Under the pieces are notes generated by a model, which made no database searches, was not told the origin of the DNA, and saw only the letters and a program-made list of their open reading frames with translations. Source: Sporosarcina sp. NCCP-2222 (GTDB lineage Bacteria; Bacillota; Bacilli; Bacillales_A; Planococcaceae). From it: DNA of 64,000 nt. The position numbers and the translations under genes were made by a program. Every line of letters begins with the position of its first letter. Positions within the stretch are counted from its first letter, which is position 1. The stretch spans positions 533,343 to 597,342 of the forward strand of contig NZ_BQYK01000001.1 of assembly GCF_023168145.1 (NCBI RefSeq), written 5' to 3'. Shown one piece after another: positions 19,104 to 28,232 of this stretch.

Positions 19104-19127
19104 CTGCGAATTGTCTAAAATTCGCAG
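19104..19127. repeat. 9-bp perfect inverted repeat between aroA and the FtsA-like gene
   Basis: CTGCGAATT (19104-19112) and AATTCGCAG (19119-19127) enclose a 6-base loop and are followed on the plus strand by TTTTCG. Lying upstream of both divergent genes, it could be an operator or a weak plus-strand terminator. Confidence 0.5.
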
Positions 19128-19149
19128 TTTTCGTCTAAAGAAAGGATGA

Positions 19150-21306
19150 ATGACCGTGGCCACCACCCTATTTGCCTTGGACATCGGAACTCGCTCTGTC
19201 GTCGGCCTGATTTTACAAGAAGAAGATGGCATCTACCATGTTGCCGACCTCATCTCCGTGGAACATAAAGAACGGTCCATGATTGATGGACAAATACATA
19301 ATATTTTAAGCGTCGCTAAAGTGATTTCAGAAATCAAAACCGAGCTTGAAATGCGTCACGGTCCTTTGAAACGCGTCAGTGTTGCTGCAGCAGGACGTGC
19401 CTTGAAGACTGCTGAAGGCTCAATGGAAATCAATACTTCCGACCAGGCACTTATGTCGATGGAAGACGTCAACCGCCTGGAGCTCGGAGCCGTCCAGCAA
19501 GCTCAGCAAAAACTGTTACTGTCCGACTCCGTACCAATGGATGACTACTATTATTGTGTTGGGTATTCCGTACTTCGATACAAGCTGGACGGTGAGGAAA
19601 TCGGCAGCTTGATCGATCAGGCTGGCCAGACTGCCAGTGTCGAAGTCATTGCTACATTTTTGCCTCGCGTCGTCGTCGAATCCCTTCTTTCTGCCTTGAA
19701 AAGGGCTGATCTAGAAATGGAAGCACTCACATTAGAACCAATTGCAGCAATTAATGTACTGATTCCTCCTTCCATGAGGCGATTGAATGTGGCGCTTGTC
19801 GATATTGGTGCGGGCACTTCAGACATCGCGATTACGAATGAAAATACCGTGACAGCCTATGGCATGGTGCCAATCGCAGGGGATGAAATTACCGAAGCAC
19901 TCAGCAATCATTACTTGCTGGACTTCCCTGTCGCCGAGCTGACGAAAAGGGAGCTTGCTGGAGAGGACGTTACCATTACGGATATCCTCGGATTTGAACA
20001 GCAAGTGCCTTCTTCAGAAGTCATTTCTATTTTACAGCCGGCTACAGAACGGCTCGCACAAAGCATCTCGGAAGAAATTAAGCGACTGAATAACGGCAAA
20101 TCTCCACAAGCCGTCATGGTAGTCGGTGGCGGCAGCTTGACGCCTCGTCTGACCGATGAGCTGAGCCGCTGCCTGGAATTGCCGTTGAACAGGATCGGCA
20201 TAAGAGGGATTGATGCCCTATCAGGTGTTACATATGCTGAGGAGATCGAATCCTCCCCTGCCCTGGTGACGCCGATCGGCATTGCCATCGCGGCACGGAG
20301 AGCGCCTATCCACTACATGTCTGTCACCGTGAACGACAAGACAATCCGCTTATTCGAATTGAAAGAGATGTCTGTCGGCGATGCCCTGCTTGCTGCAAAA
20401 ATCAGACCAGGTGAATTATACGGCAAGCCCGGCCTTGGGATGTCCATTACAGTGAACGGCCAAACGGTTTTCATTCCCGGAGAACACGGAACGCCTTCCA
20501 CATTGCTCGTGAACGGGCAATCTGCCAGCACAAAGGATCTTTTAACAAACGGAGATCAAATTCAATTGACACGAGGAGAAAATGGAAGAGATGCTTCTGC
20601 CACTGTCAGGGATTTAGTAGGTGATATCCCAACGAAAAGAGTAACGTTCAATGGCAAGGAAAAAGACGTTGCACCGGTCATCTTGCTAAATGGGAATGAC
20701 ATACGGTTAGACACTGCACTCCAGGACCGGGATGAGATCACAGTGATTCAAAAGGAGTCCATCAAAGATCTGGCTGCTGAGTGGAATAAAACAATTTCTG
20801 CTGGTCAGAAGCCGCTTCAATTGTTCGTCAACCAAAAAAGCGTGCAAACGAAATTTTCAATGAAAACAACATATCTCGTTGGCGGAAGATCTGTTTCCGA
20901 GTCGTACGTCGTTTCCAATGGAGATGACATTAAAATGGAACACCCAAAGATGCCGACGATCGGCCAGCTTGCACAAGAAGCCGGATTGGTTCTCCACGAC
21001 AAAGCTACTGTAGAATTCAACGGAATACAAGTGGACATACAGAAAAAACGTTATAGCATCCGAGTGAATGGCGAGGCAGTCGATGAATCAGCAGTCCTTT
21101 CCTCCGGTGACAGGATTGACTTGGATTCAGCGGATTTTGCTCCAATTGTATTCAGCGATGTGTTCGCATTTGTGGACTACGAACTGCCAATGAATGGCCC
21201 GATCCATTACCAATTGGTTCGAAACGGCGAGACGATCGGGTTCCATGACCCGATCTTCAGCGGTGATAAATTGGAGATACGATTCTCGGACAAGTTGAAC
21301 ATGTAA
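19150..21306 (+). CDS. FtsA-like actin-fold ATPase with C-terminal repeat modules
   Basis: The 718-residue protein has an FtsA/PilM-type actin fold in residues 1-390. Phosphate 1 is FALDIGTRSVVGL (8-20). Phosphate 2 is LVDIGAGTSDIA (216-227). The adenosine motif is VMVVGGGSLTPRL (322-334), and residues ~90-165 look like an SHS2/1C-type insertion. No C-terminal amphipathic membrane-targeting helix like that of FtsA is seen. Residues ~392-712 instead contain about five modules of ~60 residues, each with VNG- or FNG-type turns and ending in GDQIQL, RDEITV, GDDIKM, GDRIDL or GDKLEI. The start is ATG 19150 (AAAGGA upstream); GTG 19156 is also possible. A cytoskeletal or division-related scaffold is plausible; the function is unknown. 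Confidence 0.8.
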   Translation: MTVATTLFALDIGTRSVVGLILQEEDGIYHVADLISVEHKERSMIDGQIHNILSVAKVISEIKTELEMRHGPLKRVSVAAAGRALKTAEGSMEINTSDQALMSMEDVNRLELGAVQQAQQKLLLSDSVPMDDYYYCVGYSVLRYKLDGEEIGSLIDQAGQTASVEVIATFLPRVVVESLLSALKRADLEMEALTLEPIAAINVLIPPSMRRLNVALVDIGAGTSDIAITNENTVTAYGMVPIAGDEITEALSNHYLLDFPVAELTKRELAGEDVTITDILGFEQQVPSSEVISILQPATERLAQSISEEIKRLNNGKSPQAVMVVGGGSLTPRLTDELSRCLELPLNRIGIRGIDALSGVTYAEEIESSPALVTPIGIAIAARRAPIHYMSVTVNDKTIRLFELKEMSVGDALLAAKIRPGELYGKPGLGMSITVNGQTVFIPGEHGTPSTLLVNGQSASTKDLLTNGDQIQLTRGENGRDASATVRDLVGDIPTKRVTFNGKEKDVAPVILLNGNDIRLDTALQDRDEITVIQKESIKDLAAEWNKTISAGQKPLQLFVNQKSVQTKFSMKTTYLVGGRSVSESYVVSNGDDIKMEHPKMPTIGQLAQEAGLVLHDKATVEFNGIQVDIQKKRYSIRVNGEAVDESAVLSSGDRIDLDSADFAPIVFSDVFAFVDYELPMNGPIHYQLVRNGETIGFHDPIFSGDKLEIRFSDKLNM

Positions 21307-21318
21307 ATAATAGTACTA

Positions 21319-21362
21319 AAAAGCCGGTCAACCCAAAATGTTTGGTTGACCGGCCATTTTTA
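21319..21362. terminator. bidirectional terminator between FtsA-like gene and ytxH
   Basis: GCCGGTCAACC (21323-21333) pairs perfectly with GGTTGACCGGC (21344-21354), with A-rich and T-rich flanks suiting both convergent genes. Confidence 0.92.
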
Positions 21363-22010
21363 TTACTTATCCTTTTCGACGGAGATATGATTTTGGTTTG
21401 TCACCTTATCTTCTCCGAAATTTTCACTATTGTCGTAGACGACATCGCTATTTCCTGTTGTGTTGCTTTCTGCAGCTTCTTTGTTTTCTTCTACCTTGTT
21501 TTCCACATAATCCATTGCTTCTTCCCCTTCGGAAGACGCTGTGCCATCATCCATTGGAATGGTTGTCTTATTTGCCATCGACTTCACTTTGTCGACCAAT
21601 TGTCCGGATTGCTCTTGGATCGTTTTCGTCAAACCATCCGTTTTATCCTTCGCAACTGCAGTCAGTTCAGTCGCTTTGTCTTTCGCTACTGAAGTGAGTT
21701 CAATGCTCTTGTTTTTCAGCTGTGACGCCTGTTCAGAGAAGTCCTCGCGCATTTCTTGCCCAGTTTTAGGGGCTAGGAATAGGGCGGCCGCAGCACCAAT
21801 GACGCCGCCGACTAATGCGCCGAGAAGAAAACTGCCGGCACTGGAACTTTCTTCTTCATTATAAAAATCATCCGTATTTGTGTAATGTGAATAGTTCACC
21901 GGCAAATTGGACGGTTCTCCGAAAGTGTTCTTGTATTGTTTATCGCCATAATACTGATGTTGGAATGCAGAATCACCATAGTTCGGTTTTGAGTTGTTGT
22001 AATCCGTCAA
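21363..22010 (-). CDS. ytxH: YtxH-like general stress membrane protein
   Basis: A 215-residue protein with a polar Tyr/Asn-rich start, then one Gly/Ala-rich hydrophobic segment (GSFLLGALVGGVIGAAAALFL, about residues 59-79). A YtxH signature follows (APKTGQEMREDFSEQASQLK), then a long heptad-like Ala/Lys/Thr region with short repeats (TSVAKDKATELTAVAKDK). It ends in a charged tail. YtxH proteins are sigma-B stress proteins of unknown mechanism, and this one is longer than usual. The start is TTG at 22010 behind AGGAGG. It follows ytxG by 28 bases in one operon; the third B. subtilis gene, ytxJ, is absent. Confidence 0.85.
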   Translation of the reverse strand: MTDYNNSKPNYGDSAFQHQYYGDKQYKNTFGEPSNLPVNYSHYTNTDDFYNEEESSSAGSFLLGALVGGVIGAAAALFLAPKTGQEMREDFSEQASQLKNKSIELTSVAKDKATELTAVAKDKTDGLTKTIQEQSGQLVDKVKSMANKTTIPMDDGTASSEGEEAMDYVENKVEENKEAAESNTTGNSDVVYDNSENFGEDKVTNQNHISVEKDK

Positions 22011-22038
22011 TTTAATTCCTCCTCTAATATTTTTTGTT

Positions 22039-22530
22039 TCATCGGAAGCGGTCTGATGGGCTTGGCAGCTTCTTCTGTCCTGTATCTGCCTTATACACTG
22101 TCCAACCCTTTGAAGTATTGGCTTTCATGTCCTTCACCTTGTCATAAATACCTAAGACGACATGGCTCCACTGAACGACTTGCGCCACTTTATCGCTATT
22201 GCGTTCTGCTTCGACGGTAATGGATTCTGTTACCCTCCGCACCGAGCTGTTTAACCCGCTGACGGACTCGCCAACACCTTTTACAGCATCAACTACGGAA
22301 TTCAACTTCAACGACTTTTCCTGAATGTCTTCCGCGAGGGCATTCGTCTTATGCAATAGCTCCGTCGTTTCAGTCGTCACACCTTCCAGCTGAGTCGTCA
22401 GCCCGTCCAATGTCTCCGAAACACTTCGCAAAGTGGTTTTCAATGATCCCAGCGTCATTGCAAGGCTCACACATAATATTAAAAACGCCACAGCAGCAAT
22501 AATCGCTGCCAGGTACAACAAAATCACCAA
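22039..22530 (-). CDS. ytxG: YtxG, DUF948 membrane protein
   Basis: The 163-residue protein starts with a single membrane helix (VILLYLAAIIAAVAFLILCV). It continues as a coiled-coil-like DUF948 region (TLGSLKTTLRSVSETLDGL, TTETTELLHKTNALAEDIQE), close to B. subtilis YtxG. I chose TTG at 22530 because AAGGAGG lies 7 bases upstream and the protein then opens LVILLYL, like its homologue; the ATG at 22554 overlaps the ribosome site. It is the first gene of the ytxGH stress operon, behind a candidate sigma-B promoter. Confidence 0.88.
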   Translation of the reverse strand: MVILLYLAAIIAAVAFLILCVSLAMTLGSLKTTLRSVSETLDGLTTQLEGVTTETTELLHKTNALAEDIQEKSLKLNSVVDAVKGVGESVSGLNSSVRRVTESITVEAERNSDKVAQVVQWSHVVLGIYDKVKDMKANTSKGWTVYKADTGQKKLPSPSDRFR

Positions 22531-22563
22531 AACGCTTCCTCCTTCTACATACATAAGTAATTT

Positions 22564-22589
22564 CTACCCTTATCTGAAATAAAGTAAAC
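22564..22589 (-). promoter_or_regulatory. candidate sigma-B promoter of ytxGH
   Basis: On the minus strand GTTTAC (22589-22584) and GGGTAG (22569-22564) are 14 bases apart, one mismatch each from the general-stress consensus GTTTAA/GGGTAT. A second box, ATTTAG-N15-GGGTAT (22627-22601), lies just upstream. The B. subtilis ytxGHJ operon is sigma-B dependent. Confidence 0.5.
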
Positions 22590-22866
22590 GCCAAGCCTAC
22601 ATACCCTTTTCGACATTCTTCCTAAATTCCCTTTAAAAAAGTAGATTATAATTTATTATTTCCAATAAACCCGAATTAGACAAGAAAAATGTCTTATGAT
22701 GAAAAGTATTCGAAATATCAAACAACAGATGCCTGTCTGCAAGGGTTTTCCTGTCCATTGCTCGGCCCAATTGCCGCATCGTTTTTTCTGGTTGCCGCCG
22801 CACTCACTTCTTTTCTTCCTGGCTGCTCTTGAATAACTGGCAAATTCAACAGACATTTCTTTAAAA
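22590..22866. other. gap between ytxG and murC
   Basis: About 280 bases without a credible gene. It holds a TATAAT box on the minus strand near 22646 and the second sigma-B-like element. Short frames here lack ribosome sites and family similarity. In B. subtilis, ytxJ lies in this neighbourhood; I find no trace of its thioredoxin-like sequence. Confidence 0.6.
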
Positions 22867-22906
22867 GAAAAAGGGCTGAAATCGAGTCGATTTCCAGCCC
22901 TTTTTA
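22867..22906 (-). terminator. murC terminator
   Basis: On the minus strand AAAAAGGGCTGGAAATCGA pairs with TCGATTTCAGCCCTTTTT, with one bulge, followed by a T-rich stretch. It lies 30 bases after the murC stop. Confidence 0.88.
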
Positions 22907-22935
22907 CTATTACGGGAAGCTTAAACCGGTAAGGT

Positions 22936-24252
22936 TCAAGCTGTTTCTCCTTGCTCAATCAAACGTTTAAATGCATTCATATAATCTTGGATATCGTCCC
23001 CTGCTCCCATGAACAGATAAACTGCATTTCCATGTTCTTCAAGCTCGGCAATTTGTTCGATTTTAAGATGCTTAGCTCCCGGTACCCGTTTAACCAAGTC
23101 ATCAATCGTTAATGTCCCGCTCTTTTCCCTCGCAGATCCAAAGATGTCACATAAGTAGACAGAATCCGCATGAGAAAGGCTGGCAGCAAATGAATCAAGC
23201 AAAGCGGCTGTCCTTGTAAAAGTATGCGGCTGGAAAATCGCGACGATTTCCCGATCCGGATACTTCTGTTTCGCCGATTGCAAGGTTGCCTCAATTTCAG
23301 TCGGATGGTGGGCATAATCGTCCACAATCGTTTTGTCATCATATTCCGTGATAGTAAAGCGTCTCTTTACACCGCCGAATGTAGATAGCCGATCTTTGAT
23401 TATGTCGACTGGCACACCTTCATAATGGGACAGAGCAATCACACCTAAAGCATTCAATATCGCATGGTCGCCAGCCGAAGGAATAGCGAACGAATTGAAA
23501 TACTCATTTCTGACGTATACATCGAACGATGATCCATCTGAAGTCTTCACAACATTTTTCGCAAAGAAATCATTGGCTTCATCGAAACCATAAAATACTA
23601 CAGGAACATTTGCTTTGATCTGCTGCAGATGATGATCATCACCGCATGCCACAATCGCTTTTTTCACTTGCATCGCCATTTGATTAAAAGCATCCATCAC
23701 ATCGTCGAGATCCTTAAAATAATCTGGATGATCAAAATCAATATTGGTCATAATTGCATAGTCCGGTTTATAAGCCAGGAAATGTCTCCGGTATTCACAC
23801 GCTTCTAAAACAAAGAACCTGCTGTCCTTTACGCCTTTGCCTGTTCCATCTCCAATTAGATAAGAAGTCGGCGTAAAGCCCGATAACACATACGAAAGCA
23901 AACCGGTTGTCGACGTTTTGCCATGCGAACCAGTCACCGCAATCGATGTGAATTGATCCATGTAATGTCCGAGGAAATCGTGGTACCGGATAACTTCCAG
24001 TCCAAGTTCTTTCGCCCGCACCAATTCCGGATGTGTATCCGGAAATGCATTGCCGGCAATAACCGTCAATCCTGGCACAATATTATCCGCATCAAACGGC
24101 AAGATCTTTATTTTTCTTTCCACTAAAGGCTCTTCTGTAAAGATATATTTCTCCACATCAGATCCTTGAACTTCATTCATAGAATCATGGAGGATTTGGG
24201 CTAACGAACTCATCCCTGATCCTTTAATTCCGGTAAAATGAAACACTGTCAT
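22936..24252 (-). CDS. murC: UDP-N-acetylmuramate--L-alanine ligase
   Basis: A 438-residue Mur ligase that adds the first amino acid of the peptidoglycan stem peptide. The N-terminal UDP-binding motif is [14 protein letters not shown]. The ATP P-loop is [13 protein letters not shown] (about residues 107-119), and [11 protein letters not shown] is the conserved C-terminal-domain motif. The Lys in FTGIKGSGM, where many MurC have IGG, is the Bacillus-type variant. The start at 24252 follows GGGAGGT. It lies between ytxG and sftA, as in B. subtilis, and acts in the cytosol. Confidence 0.95.
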   Translation of the reverse strand: MTVFHFTGIKGSGMSSLAQILHDSMNEVQGSDVEKYIFTEEPLVERKIKILPFDADNIVPGLTVIAGNAFPDTHPELVRAKELGLEVIRYHDFLGHYMDQFTSIAVTGSHGKTSTTGLLSYVLSGFTPTSYLIGDGTGKGVKDSRFFVLEACEYRRHFLAYKPDYAIMTNIDFDHPDYFKDLDDVMDAFNQMAMQVKKAIVACGDDHHLQQIKANVPVVFYGFDEANDFFAKNVVKTSDGSSFDVYVRNEYFNSFAIPSAGDHAILNALGVIALSHYEGVPVDIIKDRLSTFGGVKRRFTITEYDDKTIVDDYAHHPTEIEATLQSAKQKYPDREIVAIFQPHTFTRTAALLDSFAASLSHADSVYLCDIFGSAREKSGTLTIDDLVKRVPGAKHLKIEQIAELEEHGNAVYLFMGAGDDIQDYMNAFKRLIEQGETA

Positions 24253-24376
24253 ATTGCAACCTCCCGGGATCATCACTGCTCCCACATTCATCTTCTTGAA
24301 AATCATTCGATTTCCCTTTGCTTCTCATTCCCCATTATACCACGAATGAATCCGCATTTATTTACTAGCTACGTGA

Positions 24377-27300
24377 TTAGTTTTGTTCAAACCGATTTAC
24401 ATACTGTTCGAATTCCTGCTGAGTCAAATAGACATCCCGCGGTTTGCTTCCTTTTTGTTCAGAAATAAACGAGAGTTTCTCCATTTTATCCATCAGCTTT
24501 GCAGCACGATTGTAGCCAATACCGAAATTGCGCTGCAGCAGGGATGTTGAGGCGCTTCCATGTTCAATTATGAACTTGCAAGCCTCTTCAAAAAGGGGAT
24601 CGGTTTCCTCCTCTTCGATGGAATTGGCCAATAAATCCTCCTGGCCAAACAAATAATCCGGTTTTGCTTCATTTTGAACGTGTTCTATTATACGTTCAAT
24701 TTCTTCATCCGTGACAAATGTCCCTTGCAATCGAACAGAAGAAGATTGGCCATTACCCAGATACAGCATATCCCCTTTTCCGAGGAGACGTTCTGCACCA
24801 GGGGTATCGATAATGGTTCTGGAATCCACTTGGGACGATACCGAAAATGCGATACGTGTCGGTACATTCGCTTTAATTGTGCCTGTAATGACATCGACGG
24901 ATGGTCGCTGCGTGGCAATGATCAAATGAATACCGCAAGCCCTTGCCTTCTGCGTAATGCGGCTGATGGAAACTTCCACATCCGCTGGTGCCGTCATCAT
25001 GAGGTCTGCCAGTTCATCAATGACGATGAGCAAATAAGGCATCTTCAAGGAGAACTGACGGCTGCCAGTGACCATTTCATTGTAGCGCTCAATATTTCTC
25101 GCACCCGCATGGGCAAAGAGTTCATAACGCCTTTCCATTTCATCTACAGCCCATTTCAGCGCAGCCGTTGCCGCTTTTACATCTGTAATGACCGGACTGA
25201 GTAAATGCGGAACACCATTATACGGAGCCAATTCGACCATCTTAGGATCGATTAATAGCAGTTTCACGTCTGTCGGGGAGGCCTTATACATCAAACTCGT
25301 CAAGATGGAGTTGATGCAGACCGATTTTCCTGAGCCCGTCGCACCTGCTATCATTCCGTGCGGCATTTTACGCAAATCCAGTGTGACCGGTTCACCCGTC
25401 AAACTTAATCCGAGCACCGCCTCAAGAGGAGACGTCGATTGCCGGAATCGTTCTGTCTGAATGACTTCAGAAATCCGGACAGCGCGTGTCCGCCGATTCG
25501 GAATTTCAATGCCGATGGAGCTTGTTCCCGGGATTGGCGCTTGAATGCGAATATCTTCCGCTGCCAAAGCGAGTTTCAAATCGTCCGTCAAATTCCGTAT
25601 TTTACTCACTTTCGTTCCGTGGCCGACTGTCAATTCAAAGCGTGTAACAGTCGGTCCTTGCACTGCTTCCATCACATTAGCCTGGATGGAGAAATACGAT
25701 AGGGCTTCCTCCAGTTTAACCGATTGGGATTCCAGCCATTCAACATCTTCAATATGCTCCTCAGGTTGAATCAAAAGATCCAATGACGGAAAAGCATAAT
25801 AAGGCTCCTCTTCTTCCTCTATCGGCTCGATGGGTTCTTCGACTGTTTTCTTCTCAGCTTGAGCGGGCTCTGCAACTTGCTCTACCTGCTCTACTGTCTT
25901 GTCAATTTTCATTTTGTCCGATTTTAGCATAAGTACATTGAATGGGACGACCTTCTCCCGCTCTACCGGCTGTTCAATGGAGCTTTCCCCAGCAGTATCG
26001 AGTACTGGCTCCACATCCAATTGGCCGGATATGGCAGGATCTTCATTCACTTCACTGAAAGCTTCGTTATTTTCCGCCACAGTTTCTGAATCTTCATCGG
26101 CAGAGTCCTGATCCAACTCAACACTCGAATCATTGATGGCAGCATGAATTACCGCCTCATTATTTGCCTCACCGATGGCAGTGAAATCTTTCGTCTCTTC
26201 AATTAATTTACCACTATCTTCCATCTCATCATTCGAGCTACTGATAGCAACCTGTTCTTCCGGCACGTTTTTCGCTTCACCGATGCCGACCATACCTTCT
26301 AGCTCAACATCCGTTACACTGGCAGCCTGATATTCATCCATCGGACCATTCATCTCACTGCTGCCAGAATGACTTTCTATGAAATCTACCATTTCTCCAG
26401 AAACTTCATGCTCTTGCACTTCATCATTTGTATGCGTGATGGCAATATGGACATCTGCTTCACCTGTAATGACATGATTCTCTGTTTCTTCAAACAGCTC
26501 AGTAGCGAAGTCATTTACTTTCGCCTCTGTCTCATAGGTGGGAGCTTCCACTTCAATTGCTTCAGCGCACTCCGCCTCTTCTTCCAAAGAATGGTCAAAA
26601 GGTTCTTCATTTCGCGGTGACTGTTCTTCCTCGAAGCCACTTGCTTCTATTGCTTTCAAATCTTCCTGGCTATGCATCTGTTCTTTTGCCTGCCCATCAG
26701 CCAAAGATGAAGGACTCGCAACATTCCTATAGGTGGTTGAATCTTCCCTCTCCTGAACTGGCAGGTTCTTTTCATCATTCTGCAAAGCATTGGGGTCAGC
26801 CCAATCATTATGTACGCCCGTCTTCTCGGCATGACTTCGCGGAATTGGCAGTTGCTCCTCTGCTAAGACGGTTCTTTTTGGTGTTCGGAACCCGTAAACG
26901 GGAGATGGAACCTGTGTAGGCGTAAATGGTCGGTTCCGTACCGGTTTCACCTTCTCCTTTTTCTCTTGCTTTGGTTCCGAAGCTGCTTCAATCGTTGCTC
27001 CCGTCATTCGGAGAGCACTTTTATCCAAACGCCGCTCGGTTTCTGTCCGATGGATGGTCACACGTTCATTTTTGCCTGGCCAACGCTCATTTTGATAAAG
27101 CGGTACAGGTTCAAAACCGTCTTCCTCCAGCATTTCCTGAGGTGGGGCAGATGGTTTCAGGCGATCCACAGGTTCCTCATCATCCCAGCCGTAAATTTCG
27201 GCGTCCGTGATGATAGGGAAACGGAAGGACGGCGGGTGTTTTCGCTCGCTATCGCTTTCCCTCTCCTGCTGTTGTTCATTTGTCACTAGTTCATGTTCGT

Positions 27301-27397
27301 ATTCATACTCGTATTCATATTCGTTTTCCGTGTCAGTTTCATAATCCTTATCCGACTTTACAATTCGATTCAATACTCTTTTAAACCAAGTCAACAT
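24377..27397 (-). CDS. sftA: DNA translocase SftA (soluble FtsK/SpoIIIE family)
   Basis: The 1006-residue protein has no membrane helices. Residues ~1-510 are a charged, Glu-rich linker; ~540-960 form the FtsK motor, with Walker A GATGSGKSV and Walker B LLIVIDELADLMM. The C-terminal gamma winged helix (about 935-1000, GSASTSLLQRNFGIGYNRAA) would read KOPS/SRS-like DNA. In B. subtilis SftA moves trapped chromosome out of the closing septum before SpoIIIE acts. The linker has a run of alternating Glu/Tyr (ENEYEYEYEYEHE) and three loose repeats of an IGEA…AI…NDE unit. ATG at 27397 (MLTWFKRVLNRI) is preferred although its ribosome site (AAAGAGTG) is modest. Confidence 0.92.
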   Translation of the reverse strand: MLTWFKRVLNRIVKSDKDYETDTENEYEYEYEYEHELVTNEQQQERESDSERKHPPSFRFPIITDAEIYGWDDEEPVDRLKPSAPPQEMLEEDGFEPVPLYQNERWPGKNERVTIHRTETERRLDKSALRMTGATIEAASEPKQEKKEKVKPVRNRPFTPTQVPSPVYGFRTPKRTVLAEEQLPIPRSHAEKTGVHNDWADPNALQNDEKNLPVQEREDSTTYRNVASPSSLADGQAKEQMHSQEDLKAIEASGFEEEQSPRNEEPFDHSLEEEAECAEAIEVEAPTYETEAKVNDFATELFEETENHVITGEADVHIAITHTNDEVQEHEVSGEMVDFIESHSGSSEMNGPMDEYQAASVTDVELEGMVGIGEAKNVPEEQVAISSSNDEMEDSGKLIEETKDFTAIGEANNEAVIHAAINDSSVELDQDSADEDSETVAENNEAFSEVNEDPAISGQLDVEPVLDTAGESSIEQPVEREKVVPFNVLMLKSDKMKIDKTVEQVEQVAEPAQAEKKTVEEPIEPIEEEEEPYYAFPSLDLLIQPEEHIEDVEWLESQSVKLEEALSYFSIQANVMEAVQGPTVTRFELTVGHGTKVSKIRNLTDDLKLALAAEDIRIQAPIPGTSSIGIEIPNRRTRAVRISEVIQTERFRQSTSPLEAVLGLSLTGEPVTLDLRKMPHGMIAGATGSGKSVCINSILTSLMYKASPTDVKLLLIDPKMVELAPYNGVPHLLSPVITDVKAATAALKWAVDEMERRYELFAHAGARNIERYNEMVTGSRQFSLKMPYLLIVIDELADLMMTAPADVEVSISRITQKARACGIHLIIATQRPSVDVITGTIKANVPTRIAFSVSSQVDSRTIIDTPGAERLLGKGDMLYLGNGQSSSVRLQGTFVTDEEIERIIEHVQNEAKPDYLFGQEDLLANSIEEEETDPLFEEACKFIIEHGSASTSLLQRNFGIGYNRAAKLMDKMEKLSFISEQKGSKPRDVYLTQQEFEQYVNRFEQN

Positions 27398-27469
27398 TAT
27401 CACTCTTTCCATGTCGATCATTCTATTTTAACAGGTTCAACATGGCGAAATCAAACCTATCCCTAAAAT

Positions 27470-27502
27470 GATAAAAACGTACTGCCTATAACAGTACGTT
27501 TC
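27470..27502 (-). terminator. ytpR terminator
   Basis: AACGTACTG (27476-27484) and CAGTACGTT (27492-27500) form a perfect 9-bp stem, with a T-run on the minus-strand side (27477-27473). It ends the ytpQ-ytpR transcript, so sftA probably has its own promoter. Confidence 0.85.
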
Positions 27503-27623
27503 ATATGAGATAGATGATACAAAGGAGATGCCATGCGACTTGTCTCCATAAGCAGGATTGTCTACATGTAAGCCTCTCCAAGGCGGGGGCCGTCTGTCAT
27601 AATTGGCATGTCCCCTAACAGAT

Positions 27624-28232
27624 TCACATATTTGTGAAAGGCTCTCCCGGTATCGCTGTTTCAGACAGAACAAGGATCCCTTTTACTTCCGGTGCATTGG
27701 GCAATCCTAATTCTTTCGCGGAACAAATCATCCCAGAGGAGGCAACGCCACGTAATTCAGCATCCCGAATCACCATGCCAGATGGCATAACTGCGCCCAC
27801 TTTTGCAACGACGACCTTCTGGCCAGCTTCCACATTCGGTGCTCCACATACGATTTGCAATGTGTCGTCTCCCACATCTACAGTACATACGCTCAACTTA
27901 TCAGCATTCGGATGCTTGTCCTTCGTTACAATATGGCCGATGACAAATTTTGGTGAAAAATCCACTGTAAACTCAACTGCTACATCGTTCTTTTTTAAAG
28001 CTTCCCTAATCTCAGCAACCAATTTCTCAGTCACTTCAATTTGACCATTGCCTGCCACATCGACATATTCAGTTGCATTGAATAGATTCAAGCCGGCCAG
28101 TTCCCCCGTCTCTTCATCCTTCAAAAGAGTGACATCATTCAACGATTTTACTTCTACGTTTTTCGGCTTCGTTGCAAGAAATTGTATGAGTAGTACGTTG
28201 CCTACGCCTTCGGGATTGTAAAATGCATTCAT
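27624..28232 (-). CDS. ytpR: YtpR, tRNA-binding-domain protein
   Basis: The 202-residue protein has a novel N-terminal half (DUF4479-like, residues 1-85). A C-terminal EMAP/PheT-type OB fold (about 92-200) reads VIGHIVTKDKHPNADKLSVC, QIVCGAPNVEAGQKVVVA and SSGMICSAKELGLP. Such domains bind the outside of tRNA, but the role of free-standing YtpR is not established. Its ATG overlaps the ytpQ stop by 4 bases, so the two are translationally coupled. Length and order match B. subtilis. Confidence 0.93.
   Translation of the reverse strand: MNAFYNPEGVGNVLLIQFLATKPKNVEVKSLNDVTLLKDEETGELAGLNLFNATEYVDVAGNGQIEVTEKLVAEIREALKKNDVAVEFTVDFSPKFVIGHIVTKDKHPNADKLSVCTVDVGDDTLQIVCGAPNVEAGQKVVVAKVGAVMPSGMVIRDAELRGVASSGMICSAKELGLPNAPEVKGILVLSETAIPGEPFTNM

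Noticed and set aside
22656-22958. 100-codon minus-strand frame between murC and ytxG, considered as ytxJ
   Set aside because: It runs over the murC end and terminator, has no thioredoxin-like motif and no ribosome site.
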